A stretch of 64,000 bases of DNA from Arcanobacterium haemolyticum DSM 20595 (GCF_000092365.1 NC_014218.1:1178001-1242000), one strand, 5' to 3'. Counted from the stretch's first letter, positions 8,571-17,586 are shown. The notes: generated from the letters alone by a model not told the origin. Made by a program: numbers and translations.

Positions 8571-10069
8571 CTATGCATTTTGAAGCAGTTGTTGGAGTGA
8601 CCTCATTGGCGCTTTCAGCTGCCCCAACTTGGCATCGATCCGTAGTTGTTCCCGCCGTGAAGGGACAGCTAACGGGAGCCGTCGTAGAGTGGTTTGATTC
8701 AAGTTCTGCATTGTTGTGCCGAGCGACGACGACGAGAGCTGAGCACGCACTGATGGCGCCTTCAAGGTTAATGCCACATAATCGAATACATGATTTTCCC
8801 CGCTTTTAGCATAGAAACATCCCGTTCCGCATAGCCATCCAGCTTCCGCCTCACTCACTACTGCAGATCGTCCCATTTCCCCTCGTCTACCGATTACAAG
8901 ATCGCCGTGCGCTAACGCAAATGAAGACAGCCTTGCAGAGGTCTCTTCATTGACGAAGACCGTCGGAACAAAGGTGTCTCCAACGATGTTAGATGGATTG
9001 ATCACCGGCGTTCCGTCGTCAACGTAGTCCCTCCTATGTAACGCGCTTCCAAAGGGACCTGTACAAACTTCGATCGCCAGTTCGGAGAACCGAGTCCACT
9101 CCCAGGTGTCAGGGATATCGAAATACTCCTCGTCATCGGTGACGGGTGGGAGGGACTTATGCTTCTTAAGCTTACCTACCTTGACTAGGGCGTCGCGTTC
9201 GGCGGCGATTTGTTCGAGGAGTTCGGCGGCAGTGCCGTCTTCGGGGTGCTGCTTGGTGAGTTTGCCGCTGATGGCGGCTTGGAGGATCGCGCATTCGATT
9301 GCTTTGGCGAACTCGCGGTCTAGATACTCTCTCTCTCTCTCTCAAGTTCAGCAAGTTGGTCAATGAGCGGCAGAACCTCGTCAAGCTTGGCGACAATCCG
9401 CTCCTGCTCGGCGAGCGGAGGTAAGGAGACCATCATCAAGTTCAGTGAGGTTGAATTGAGGGTATTTCCTTTCATCGCAGCCTTTGCGTCGCCATGTGAC
9501 GAGAAGATTGGTAACGCGTATGCAAGGTAGCTTGGGAGGATTTCCCACGTATCAACAATTGGAAAAACAGAGATGATCGCTTCGTTGTGAACTGCGTCAA
9601 CGCCAAGGAAACTGCACCGTCCGATGGTCAGTTTGAAACTCATGATCAAGGTTCCAGCGGGACTCACTACTCCACCGAAAGCATCAGAGATTGCCTCGTC
9701 GCTGACGCTCTCTCTCGTTGACGTGATAGTTTCACCTTGCGCCATGTCCGAGATCGAAACCCAAGGCACGGAGCCTCTTAACCAGTATTTCTGCTCCGCG
9801 CGCTTCGGCGTCTTTCCCATTCGGAACTCCACCAGGTCGCCAAACCTAATCCATCGCCATGAATCGGGAAGCACGAATGGATCGTCGTTCTCCCCAATAT
9901 TGGGCAACGACTTTTGTTTCTTGAGCTTGCCTTCTTTGACGAGCCTCGCGCGTTTTGCTGCGATCTGCTCTAGAAGCTCTGCCGCTGTGCCGTCTTCTGG
10001 GCGTTGGTCTGTGAGTTTGCCGCTGATGGCTGCTTGGAGTATGGCGGCGCGGAGACGGTCGGCAATCAT
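8571..10069 (-). CDS. hsdS: Type I restriction specificity subunit, split at a (GA)8 tract
   Basis: Read from the ATG at 10069, the first half is open to a TAG at 9320-9322 (249 aa). It contains the repeat AAILQAAISGKLTDQ and EDGTAAELLEQIAAKR, then target recognition domain 1 and a conserved LPPLAEQERIVAKLDEV spacer. The second half continues in another frame as EYLDREFAKAIE, a second copy of the repeat (CAILQAAISGKLTKQ) and target recognition domain 2, ending at 8571. The frames meet in a G(AG)8 run at 9327-9343. Seven or ten AG units would give one reading frame of about 498 aa, the normal HsdS size. As sequenced, the product is a half subunit. The start overlaps the hsdM stop by 4 nt. Confidence 0.9.
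9327..9343 (-). repeat. Dinucleotide tract (GA)8G in hsdS
   Basis: Eight CT units plus C on the plus strand, i.e. a GA run in the coding sense. Reading the tract as G(AG)n, 2n+1 must be a multiple of 3 for the halves of hsdS to be in frame: n=7 or 10 joins them, n=8 (present) gives a stop 3 codons later, and n=9 enters an unrelated frame. Such tracts change length by slipped-strand mispairing. Confidence 0.9.
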
Positions 10070-11538
10070 TCCTTCACCGCCAGTAGTGATTCGATGAGCG
10101 CGATTTGGGCATCGATCTGGGCGTCCAACTCAGCACGTCGAGTCTTATAGTTTGCGATGGTCTCTGCTGGGCTGAGCACCTCGGTGGATGCTTGCGGGAA
10201 GCCACACAGGTCGAGGTTATAACCGCCGTCAATGATCTCTTGGGCGGAATAGCGCTTGGCCTTCGGATTACCGTCAGCGTCGCTGATCTCCTCTCGGCTG
10301 CTCCACCAGTCCATCGCAGGTTGCAGGTGCTCAAGCAGGAGTGGCTTGGTCTTGGAGAAGTTCTTGTAACCTTCGGGTTTGCCTACCCGATAGAACCACA
10401 CGTCCTTCGTGGGGTGAGTCTTGTCAAAGAACAACAAGTTGGTCGCGATGGAGGTGTACGGCGAGAACACTGAACCTGGTAGTCGGATGATCGTGTGCAG
10501 GTTGAATTCTTTGATAAGTCGCTCCTTGAGAGCCAGCTTCGCGCCGTCGCTACCAAAGAGAAATCCGTCTGGCAGCACCACGCCTGCTCGGCCGTTCTTC
10601 TTGAGTCGGTAGGTAATGAGCGCGACGAAAAGGTCGGCAGTTTCGGAGGATCGAAAGGCTTGCGGGAAATTCGCCTTCACTGCTTCTTGTTCGGTTCCTC
10701 CGTAGGGCGGGTTCATCGCGATGACTTCGAACTTCTCGTGCTCCTTGTATTCGCGAACGTTTCGCGAGAGTGAGTTGCCGTGAAAGAAGGCGGGCTCGTC
10801 GACGTCATGTAGAAGCAGGTTGGTGACACCCAGCAGGTACGGCATTGGCTTCTTCTCAATACCGAACACGGCATTCTGGAATTTCTCGCGATCCTCCACC
10901 GACTCCACCTGGGTATCCAGATGCTTGAGTGCCGAGGTAAGGAAGCCCGAGGTTCCGGCGGCGAAATCGGCGACCCGCTCCCCGAGTTTCGGGTTCAGCA
11001 TTTTGATCATGAAGTCAGTAACCGCGCGCGGGGTGTAGTACTCACCGGAGCTGCCAGCGCTCTGGAGTTCCTTGAGGAGGGTTTCGTATATCTCTCCGAA
11101 GGCGTGGAGGTCTGCGTAGTCATCGAAGTTGATCTCGTTGATGAGGTTCACCAGCTGACGGATGAGGATGCCGTCCTTCATGTACTGGTTGGAATCCTCA
11201 AATACACCCTTGACGATCGTCTGGCTCAACGGGGTGTTCTCCGTGATCGGCAAAGTCTTCAGTGTTGGGAATAGGTCTTCGTTGAGGAAGATCAGCAGCT
11301 CATCGCCGGTCATGGAGCGGCCGTCCTTGTGGTCTGGTGCCCAGCTGCGCCAGCGAAGCCGTTCGGGGATGATCGACTCATAGTCGTCGAGCATGATTTC
11401 CCAGTTGGCTTCCTTCGCGTCATAAACCTTGAGGAAGAGCATCCAAGTGAGTTGGGCGATGCGCTGAGCGTCGCCATCGACACCGGCATCCCCGCGCATA
11501 ATGTTGCGCGAGGAAGAAATGAACGTAGACAGACTCAT
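10066..11538 (-). CDS. hsdM: Type I restriction system DNA methyltransferase subunit
   Basis: Encodes 490 aa, normal for HsdM, which with HsdS forms an adenine-N6 methyltransferase protecting host DNA. The N-terminal helical domain contains GDAGVDGDAQRIAQLTWMLFLK. ELQSAGSSGEYYTPRAV precedes the AdoMet-binding motif ADFAAGTSGFL at about residues 190-200, and the catalytic NPPY lies at 276-279. AdoMet motif I departs slightly from the usual DPACGTGGFL, with DFAAGTSG instead, but keeps the glycines and aromatic residue. The gene starts 13 nt after the hsdR stop and overlaps hsdS by 4 nt (ATGA), so the three are translationally coupled in the order R-M-S. Confidence 0.95.
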   Translation of the reverse strand: MSLSTFISSSRNIMRGDAGVDGDAQRIAQLTWMLFLKVYDAKEANWEIMLDDYESIIPERLRWRSWAPDHKDGRSMTGDELLIFLNEDLFPTLKTLPITENTPLSQTIVKGVFEDSNQYMKDGILIRQLVNLINEINFDDYADLHAFGEIYETLLKELQSAGSSGEYYTPRAVTDFMIKMLNPKLGERVADFAAGTSGFLTSALKHLDTQVESVEDREKFQNAVFGIEKKPMPYLLGVTNLLLHDVDEPAFFHGNSLSRNVREYKEHEKFEVIAMNPPYGGTEQEAVKANFPQAFRSSETADLFVALITYRLKKNGRAGVVLPDGFLFGSDGAKLALKERLIKEFNLHTIIRLPGSVFSPYTSIATNLLFFDKTHPTKDVWFYRVGKPEGYKNFSKTKPLLLEHLQPAMDWWSSREEISDADGNPKAKRYSAQEIIDGGYNLDLCGFPQASTEVLSPAETIANYKTRRAELDAQIDAQIALIESLLAVKE

Positions 11539-11551
11539 TGGTTAGTTGCTC

Positions 11552-13936
11552 CTAGGCAGCGGTCTCATAGATGACGTCTTGCAGAGTCTTGACCGCAGCC
11601 AAGTACTCGTTCTTACCGCCAAACAAAGAAATAATTTTCACCGGCGAACCGAACTGCACGAACGGCTCATTGGTGAGCACTCGAACATCCTCAAGCTCGC
11701 TAATACCCACGTCGGCGTACTTGTCGAGCAGTGCGGCCAACACCTGCTCGGCTGCCGACGAGTATTGATGCAGGTATCCGCGCTTCTTCACCTGATCGAT
11801 CCGCTCCTTCTTGGTCAGCGGTGGACGGTCGAAAGCGACGTGCATAATCAGATCAAAGTCGTCAACGTCGTCGAAATGCCCTCCGGCCTCGGCACGGATC
11901 GCATCCAAGAACACACCTTTCTCCTGGAGCTCGGCCACGAGGGCTGTCTTCTGGTCGGCATCGTTCCAGGCTTGAATGAATGAATCCAATGTCTTGTACG
12001 TGCCGCGCAACGTGGTGCGCGAGAAATCGCGCAAAGACTCGATAATCAAGTTACCTGTGGTTGGGTCGATGTATTGCACACGCTCATTGAGCAGCTTCAC
12101 TTCAACGCCACGCACCCGGACCTTCTCTTCACGCCCCGGCGGCAACGGTGGTTCAGGATCCTCCCCGCCCGCGGGAATCGGCGGAGTATTCGGATCGACC
12201 TCGTCATCTTCGGGCCACTCGGGTGGAACCTCTTCCCCGTCGTCTCCTGGAACTGGAGGCCCGACTGGTTTGAAGACCACTGGTTCGCCGTCGAAATCAG
12301 GATCGGCAAACAGACGCGTTGAACCACGGAAATCGAGAATGGTGAAGAACTGCTTGCCGTGATCTTCCGCGAGGCGGGTGCCGCGACCGATGATCTGCTT
12401 GAATTCCGTCATCGAACCGATGTTGGACTCAAGAACAATCAACTTCACTGTCTTAATATCCACACCTGTGGTGAGTAATTTCGAGGTAGTCACCGCGGTC
12501 GGATACTTCTCGTTGACGTCCTGGAAATTGTCGAGTTGAGCCTTGCCGGTTTGTTCGTCACCGGTGATGCGCATGACGTAGCGCCAGTCCTTGGCTACCT
12601 CTTCGGGCATCTCGGTGATCAGTGCACGACGCATCCGCTCTGCGTGCTCAATATCCACGCAGAACACGATCGTCTTTGAATCCGTGCCATATCGCCGCAG
12701 CCACGAGGCGACATACTTAGCTACCATTTTGGTGCGCTCATCGATCACCAAGTTCTTGTCGAAGTCCTTGACGTTGTACTCGCGATCTTCGATCTCGTTG
12801 CCATCGACATCGCGCTGCCCCTGATAGGGACGCCAGCCCTCAAGATCAACATCCAAGCCGACACGTAACACCTTGTAAGGTGCAAGGAAGCCGTCCTCAA
12901 TGCCCTGCTTCAAGCTATACGTATAAACCGGATCGCCGAAGTAGGTGATGTTTGAGACGTCCTTCGTCTCCTTCGGCGTGGCCGTCATACCGATGTGGAT
13001 CGCACCCGAGAAGTAATCGAGCACCCTACGCCACAGCGACGCCTCACGTGCCGAACCACGATGACACTCATCCACCACCACCAGATCAAAGAACTCCGGC
13101 TTGAACTGGCGGAACGGCTCATCACCTTCATCACCAGCAAGTTGCTGGTAGAGACTCATGTAAACCTCGTAAGAGGAATCGAGCTCCTTGTTTTGAACCT
13201 TTGTGATCTTGCCCGAGAACGGCGAAAAATCGTCACGCATCGTCTGATCGATCAACACATTCCGATCAGCGAGGTACAGAACGCGCTTGACCGCGCCCGA
13301 TTTTAATAACCGCCAAATGATCTGGAACGACGTGAACGTCTTACCCGTACCAGTAGCCATCACCAACAAAAGACGCTTCTGTCCATTCGCGATCGCCTCA
13401 ATCGTGCGATCAATCGCTACCTGCTGGTAGTAACGAGGAACTTTGTTCTTGAATGAGTCGAAGTAGTAAGGCTCATCAACTAGCTCTACCTCACGTCCGT
13501 GCAGATTTTTTGCATCCAGATAGCGCTGCCACAACTCGTCCTCGGTCGGGAACTCATCCATCCTGAACTCACGCTCACGACCAGTCAGGCGGTCATGCTC
13601 AACAAAGGACGTACCATTCGTTGAATAAGCGAACGGTGCATCGAGCTTCTCGGCGTAGTCGAGAGCTTGTTGGAGACCAGCATCAGCACTGAGCTCAAGT
13701 TTCTTCGCCTCAACCACAGCCAGCGGCTTGCGGTTGCGCGTCCGCCGGAGCACATAGTCGGCACTGCCCGACTTGCCACGCACTGCCTTCTCGCCGCGAA
13801 CGATGATCTGACCCGGCGTGATCACTTCCATCTTGATCTGCTCTGGCTTCCACCAAGCAATCTCAACCAGCGCGGGAGTGATGTAGCGGAGTTTGACGTC
13901 CTCTTCGCTCAGCCGCTCGCCAGAGATATCACTCAT
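11552..13936 (-). CDS. hsdR: Type I restriction endonuclease subunit R
   Basis: Encodes 794 aa. The PD-(D/E)XK nuclease has Asp60 (GSADYVL) and Glu76-x-Lys78 (VVEAKK). The superfamily 2 motor follows with Walker A MATGTGKT at 193-200, the DECH box at about 289-292 and GMTATP; motif VI appears as IGRGTRL. An acidic, Pro-rich linker (VPGDDGEEVPPEW, GGEDPEPPLPPGRE) leads to the C-terminal domain that docks to the methylase, as in the EcoEI-type branch. The protein translocates DNA and cuts at unmethylated targets. The ATG at 13936 has AAGGAG upstream; an in-frame ATG at 13960 does not. No damage is seen. Confidence 0.95.
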   Translation of the reverse strand: MSDISGERLSEEDVKLRYITPALVEIAWWKPEQIKMEVITPGQIIVRGEKAVRGKSGSADYVLRRTRNRKPLAVVEAKKLELSADAGLQQALDYAEKLDAPFAYSTNGTSFVEHDRLTGREREFRMDEFPTEDELWQRYLDAKNLHGREVELVDEPYYFDSFKNKVPRYYQQVAIDRTIEAIANGQKRLLLVMATGTGKTFTSFQIIWRLLKSGAVKRVLYLADRNVLIDQTMRDDFSPFSGKITKVQNKELDSSYEVYMSLYQQLAGDEGDEPFRQFKPEFFDLVVVDECHRGSAREASLWRRVLDYFSGAIHIGMTATPKETKDVSNITYFGDPVYTYSLKQGIEDGFLAPYKVLRVGLDVDLEGWRPYQGQRDVDGNEIEDREYNVKDFDKNLVIDERTKMVAKYVASWLRRYGTDSKTIVFCVDIEHAERMRRALITEMPEEVAKDWRYVMRITGDEQTGKAQLDNFQDVNEKYPTAVTTSKLLTTGVDIKTVKLIVLESNIGSMTEFKQIIGRGTRLAEDHGKQFFTILDFRGSTRLFADPDFDGEPVVFKPVGPPVPGDDGEEVPPEWPEDDEVDPNTPPIPAGGEDPEPPLPPGREEKVRVRGVEVKLLNERVQYIDPTTGNLIIESLRDFSRTTLRGTYKTLDSFIQAWNDADQKTALVAELQEKGVFLDAIRAEAGGHFDDVDDFDLIMHVAFDRPPLTKKERIDQVKKRGYLHQYSSAAEQVLAALLDKYADVGISELEDVRVLTNEPFVQFGSPVKIISLFGGKNEYLAAVKTLQDVIYETAA

Positions 13937-14512
13937 GTGAACTCCTTCTCTCACCGGCAACGCTGCCGGATACGAACAGCCTCAAATCCACCCGAAGCGG
14001 GACATCTTCAGATAACAAGTTTACCACACAATCACCCGATCTGGCCCTGCCACGCGCCATGAGCACCGGAGTCAGCAAGCTCCACACTGCACCGGCGCGG
14101 ACACCTTTGGACGCCACAGGGTAAACAATTTGACACCCACCCACACTTTTTGATGGAGACCCATACTTTTTGACGCCCTTCGGCTCGTCTTGTTGCCAAA
14201 GGAGTCGACAATGGCAAGAGATCCCGATAATTGAATCCGCCACAGACGCCATACATAGAAAACCTCTCACCGTAAGCGTCTGACTAGGCCAAAACTCACA
14301 GCAAGAGGTTGCGATCCTTGTATCCAAAGTTGAGTGGTAATGGTTGCCTCTACGCTACTATGGATACTTTTGTGTAGCGGGGGTAGTTTTTAGAAAGGGG
14401 GTGTACTTTCCACGCAGGGGGTACTTTCGCCACGTCCGCACCTTTCGATCTGATTCTTTATTCCCGATGTTGCTTCGCTGCTTCGTTACCGAAGATCAAA
14501 TCACATCAAGGC
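13937..14512. other. Non-coding stretch between hsdR and abiEi with IS-end-like repeats
   Basis: No intact gene. It contains two 20-nt spaced repeats, ACACTTTTTGATGG at 14143 and ATACTTTTTGACGC at 14163, resembling the three repeats at 7608-7664. The right copy of the 19-bp direct repeat lies at 14318. It also holds the promoter of hsdR on the minus strand, which I could not place. Confidence 0.5.
14318..14336 (+). repeat. 19-bp direct repeat, right copy
   Basis: TTGTATCCAAAGTTGAGTG, identical to 7829-7847. It lies about 6.5 kb away on the far side of the hsd operon and about 175 nt downstream of IS-end-like repeats, as does the left copy. Confidence 0.75.
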
Positions 14513-14558
14513 TTTATGTTTGCGCGTAGTTCACTGATAGAATAAGCATGAACATAAA
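14513..14558 (+). promoter_or_regulatory. Inverted repeats around the abiE promoter
   Basis: TTTATGTT at 14513-14520 and AACATAAA at 14551-14558 form an 8-bp perfect inverted repeat 30 nt apart, with TAGAAT (14538-14543, possible -10) between them. AbiEi antitoxins repress their own operon by binding inverted repeats at the promoter, so these are good operator candidates. Confidence 0.5.
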
Positions 14559-14578
14559 AGGGATATGGAGGGTTCGTC

Positions 14579-15169
14579 ATGACCCAAAACATTTTGGAAG
14601 ATCTGGTACGCACCGATGATGGCGTCTTACGTGTGTCTGCTGCTACGAAGTTAGGGATCAGTGCTCCCACGATCTACGCATTCGCTCGTTCACGTGGGCT
14701 GCAAAAGATGTCGAAAGGCATCTATGCCGACGCTAACGGGTGGCACGATGAGATGTGGCTGACCTCGCTGCGCTGGCCGCGCGCAGTTTTTTCTCATCAC
14801 ACCGCACTGTTTACTCACTCCCTTACTGACCGTGAACCTGGCACAATGACTCTCACTGTCCCATCGGGCTACAACGCCACTGCGCTGCGCAAAGCAGGTC
14901 TGCAGGTGTTCTACATCAAGCCTGAGCTGCTGGAGATGGGCAGAACGAAGGTGCCAACTCCTGATGGGCACCTAGTGCCCTGCTACGATCTTGAACGCAC
15001 TATCTGTGATGTGCTGCGCTCGCGTTCACACATCGATCCGCAGATCCTCACCGCTACCATGCAAGGATATGTGCGCCGCAGCGATAAGCAACTGGCCGTG
15101 TTGGCAACCTATGCTCAACAGCTGGGGCTTAGCGGGTTGGTATCGCAGTACTTGGAGGTGTTGTTGTGA
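14579..15169 (+). CDS. abiEi: AbiEi-type antitoxin / transcriptional repressor
   Basis: Encodes 196 aa. The N-terminal winged-helix domain (LVRTDDGVLRVSAATKLGISAPTIY, then KGIYAD) and the body with WPRAVFSHHTALFTHSLTDREP, TLTVPSGYN and the late YDLERTICDVLRSR match the AbiEi family of type IV toxin-antitoxin systems. AbiEi neutralises the AbiEii toxin and represses the operon. GGAGGG lies 6 nt before the ATG. The stop overlaps the next gene by 4 nt (GTGA), giving translational coupling as expected for the pair. The gene appears intact. Confidence 0.9.
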   Translation: MTQNILEDLVRTDDGVLRVSAATKLGISAPTIYAFARSRGLQKMSKGIYADANGWHDEMWLTSLRWPRAVFSHHTALFTHSLTDREPGTMTLTVPSGYNATALRKAGLQVFYIKPELLEMGRTKVPTPDGHLVPCYDLERTICDVLRSRSHIDPQILTATMQGYVRRSDKQLAVLATYAQQLGLSGLVSQYLEVLL

Positions 15170-16023
15170 AAATTAATAGTGCTGTCCAGCTCAAGGGGCG
15201 GATTAAAAATACCGCGCGTGAGCGTGAGGTTGACCCGCGCGTGTTATTGCGGATCTACATGATGGAACGATTCTTAGATCGCGTTTCTCAATCTTCTTAC
15301 CACGATCGGTTCGTCCTCAAAGGCGGCATGTTGATCTCCTACTTGATCGGAGTCAACCTGCGCACCACCATGGACATCGACACCACCATGTATAACCTCC
15401 CGCTCAACATCAACGGCGTTCAAGAATTCATCGACGAGGTTATCCAAATCGATACCGGTGACGGTGTTGTCTTCATACTGGATCGGCTTGAAGAGATCAT
15501 GGAACAAGCTGACTACCCAGGCATTCGCGCACACCTGACCGCCGCATTCGATCACACCACCACACCGGTCAAAGTCGACATTTCTACCGGCCACACCATC
15601 ACACCCGGCGCGATTGAAACCTCACTTGACGCGATGTTCGCCCAGCCAATTCCCATGCTGGTCTACCCCACCGCCACGATCATCGCTGAGAAACTCCACA
15701 CCGTCCTATCAAGGGCCACGTTCAACACTCGCATGCGTGACTTCTACGACCTGCATGCCCTCACCCAGGCGCAGGGCTCCCAGCTTGATCCAGCACAACT
15801 ACAGGCAGCATTTCGGGCAACTATGCAAACTCGGCGAAGCCTCGTCTTGATCGAACAACATCACTCCATCATGGCCTCGATTGCCAATAGTGAGACGATG
15901 CGCACTGCTTGGCAGCACTTCAGTCAACGCTACGAATGGGCCAAAGCCCTCACATGGGACGACGTACTCACCAGCACACAAGCACTCCTCGACGCCGCCT
16001 TGACTGATCCTGACCGTTCGTAA
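15166..16023 (+). CDS. abiEii: AbiEii-type nucleotidyltransferase toxin
   Basis: Encodes 285 aa starting at GTG 15166. The nucleotidyltransferase core has FVLKGGMLISYLIG followed by TTMDIDTTMYNLP, the Gly-rich turn and Asp-x-Asp metal site of the DNA polymerase beta-like fold. VKVDISTG carries a further acidic residue. AEKLHTVLSRATFNTRMRDFYDL is the family's second signature. AbiEii toxins block growth by modifying RNA; relatives such as MenT add nucleotides to tRNA. Together with abiEi it forms a phage-defence toxin-antitoxin unit next to the restriction operon and an integrase remnant. Confidence 0.92.
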   Translation: MKINSAVQLKGRIKNTAREREVDPRVLLRIYMMERFLDRVSQSSYHDRFVLKGGMLISYLIGVNLRTTMDIDTTMYNLPLNINGVQEFIDEVIQIDTGDGVVFILDRLEEIMEQADYPGIRAHLTAAFDHTTTPVKVDISTGHTITPGAIETSLDAMFAQPIPMLVYPTATIIAEKLHTVLSRATFNTRMRDFYDLHALTQAQGSQLDPAQLQAAFRATMQTRRSLVLIEQHHSIMASIANSETMRTAWQHFSQRYEWAKALTWDDVLTSTQALLDAALTDPDRS

Positions 16024-16092
16024 AACTCAATACCCCATCGACAACCGCGTTGCCTCAGTAAAAGGGTGAGCTTATAAGAGGATATTTAATGT

Positions 16093-16640
16093 TCACTCGA
16101 CTGGCAGGCCTTTAAACACAACGTTGATCTGCCCGTCGGTTTCGATCGTCACGTGGTCAACAAGGAGCGCCCATGCATCATCGGAGTATTCCAGTAGCGG
16201 TCTTGCGTCGAGGTAGTCGGCGGTAGCCGGGCTTAGGCAAGGCGGGCCTGCTTGTCCGTGATCTCAGCGTTGAGACGTCCGCGGGTGGCGGGTGCTTTCT
16301 CGTATCGGGCGGTCAGGTTCGCGTATTCGTTATCAAATTCATCAGGGTCGAGTCTGGTGTTGGTGGCACTGGCCAGGAGCTGGTCGATCAACACGGTGAT
16401 CTCACCAACCTCTTGGAGGGCTTTGTCCCGTTCAGCTTCTACCGGCCTTGTATCGAACACGGTTCCTTCGAGTATGCGTAGTGCGCAGCGTGCACCAGCA
16501 TTACCTGTAATCCGGGTGGCCAGGGCATCGACGAATACGTGCTCGATGTCCACATCGACCACGTGCGGGGTTTCGCAGCCGGTTTTCTTTCCTTCGTATT
16601 TGTTGGCGCACAGCTTGGTTTCTAGTGGTGGTTGCAACCC
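16093..16640 (-). pseudogene. C-terminal remnant of a large serine recombinase
   Basis: The zinc-ribbon part (KLCANKYEGKKTGCETPHV) and the coiled-coil segment (RPVEAERDKALQEVGEITVLIDQLL) are those of large serine integrases. The frame stops at 16233 (QARLA*), and the normal C-terminus continues in another frame as YLDARPLLEYSDDAWALLVDHV, ending at the TGA at 16093. The N-terminal catalytic domain with its Ser is absent upstream. It is a broken integrase that may once have mobilised part of the adjoining defence region. Confidence 0.8.
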
Positions 16641-16713
16641 CGTGTTTGATTATAACTGGTTATTATCTCGCTAACCGCCCTCGCTCTCAAAATACATAAG
16701 GTACGCCGAATGA

Positions 16714-16742
16714 TTGACTAAGGTATGCCTTAGTTATTAAAA
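16714..16742 (+). promoter_or_regulatory. Promoter with DtxR/IdeR-like operator
   Basis: TTGACT at 16714-16719 and an AT-rich -10 (TTAAAA, 16737-16742) are 17 nt apart. The spacer holds the perfect palindrome ACTAAGG-TATG-CCTTAGT (16717-16734). Its core TAAGG-N4-CCTTA fits the TNAGG-N4-CCTNA core of DtxR/IdeR boxes. The same CTAAGG-N4-CCTTAG architecture is at 50469-50484 before the siderophore importer. The start codon at 16750 follows so closely that a leaderless or near-leaderless mRNA is likely. Confidence 0.65.
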
Positions 16743-16749
16743 TTTCGGT

Positions 16750-17553
16750 ATGGATTACTCGTCTTCTTTGCCTCAATCTGATCGTTCAACAAGTACCGCT
16801 GCCGGGCATTGGGTGCTCGCTCGCGCTGGTAAGCGGGTGCTTCGCCCTGGCGGGTTGAAGTTGACGAAACGTATGTTGAGTGCCGCCGATATGCAGGGAA
16901 AAGAAATCGTGGAGTTTGCTCCAGGCCTTGGTCGTACTGCCCAATTGATCGTGACCGAAGGTGTATCCTCCTATGTTGGTGTTGATCAAGACCCGGCGGC
17001 AGTCGCACGGGTGGAAGCCATCGTCAAACCTCACGGCGGAACAGTCATTAATGCTAAAGCGCAAGACACCGGGTTAAGTGGCGAAAGTGCCGAGGTGGTG
17101 GTGGGGGAAGCGATGCTAACCATGCAAGGCGAAAAAGCCAAAGCCGAAATCGTTGCCGAGGCATTCCGTCTCCTCAAACCAGGCGGTTATTACGCCATCC
17201 ACGAGCTCGGCCTCACCCCAAATGACATTGACCCAGAGTTGGCTGATGGGTTACGCAAGCAATTAGCCCGGACGATTCGAGTTAACGCGCGCCCGCTGAC
17301 CGAGAATGAATGGCGTACGGTGCTAACTAATGCTGGTTTTGAGGTGGAATGGATTAGTTTCGCACCGATGGCGCTATTGTCTCCCAGGCGTAATCTTGCC
17401 GATGAAGGTCTCTTGGGAGTCGTCCGGATTATCCGTAACCTAATCCGCGATAAAGCCCTACGAGCCCGGGTTTTTCAGATGCGATCCACTTTCAACAAAT
17501 ACCGCGACCACCTGACCGGAATCGCTATAGTAGCTAAGAAACCATCCAACTAA
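16750..17553 (+). CDS. SAM-dependent class I methyltransferase
   Basis: Encodes 267 aa. EIVEFAPGLGRTAQLI is the AdoMet-binding motif I, followed by SYVGVDQDPAAVA (acidic end of strand 2) and the LLKPGGYYAIHEL post-motif of the Methyltransf_11 type. The substrate cannot be told from sequence; the C-terminal region (NAGFEVEWISFAPMALL) resembles small-molecule methylases. A metal-repressor-type operator in the promoter suggests expression under iron limitation. A cupin gene follows 33 nt downstream on the same strand. Confidence 0.8.
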   Translation: MDYSSSLPQSDRSTSTAAGHWVLARAGKRVLRPGGLKLTKRMLSAADMQGKEIVEFAPGLGRTAQLIVTEGVSSYVGVDQDPAAVARVEAIVKPHGGTVINAKAQDTGLSGESAEVVVGEAMLTMQGEKAKAEIVAEAFRLLKPGGYYAIHELGLTPNDIDPELADGLRKQLARTIRVNARPLTENEWRTVLTNAGFEVEWISFAPMALLSPRRNLADEGLLGVVRIIRNLIRDKALRARVFQMRSTFNKYRDHLTGIAIVAKKPSN

Positions 17554-17586
17554 ATTATTTCCCTAATCACCTGAAAGGTCACCGTC

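Noticed and set aside
7831..14336. CRISPR-like array
   Set aside because: Only two copies of the 19-bp repeat exist, 6.5 kb apart, with genes between them.
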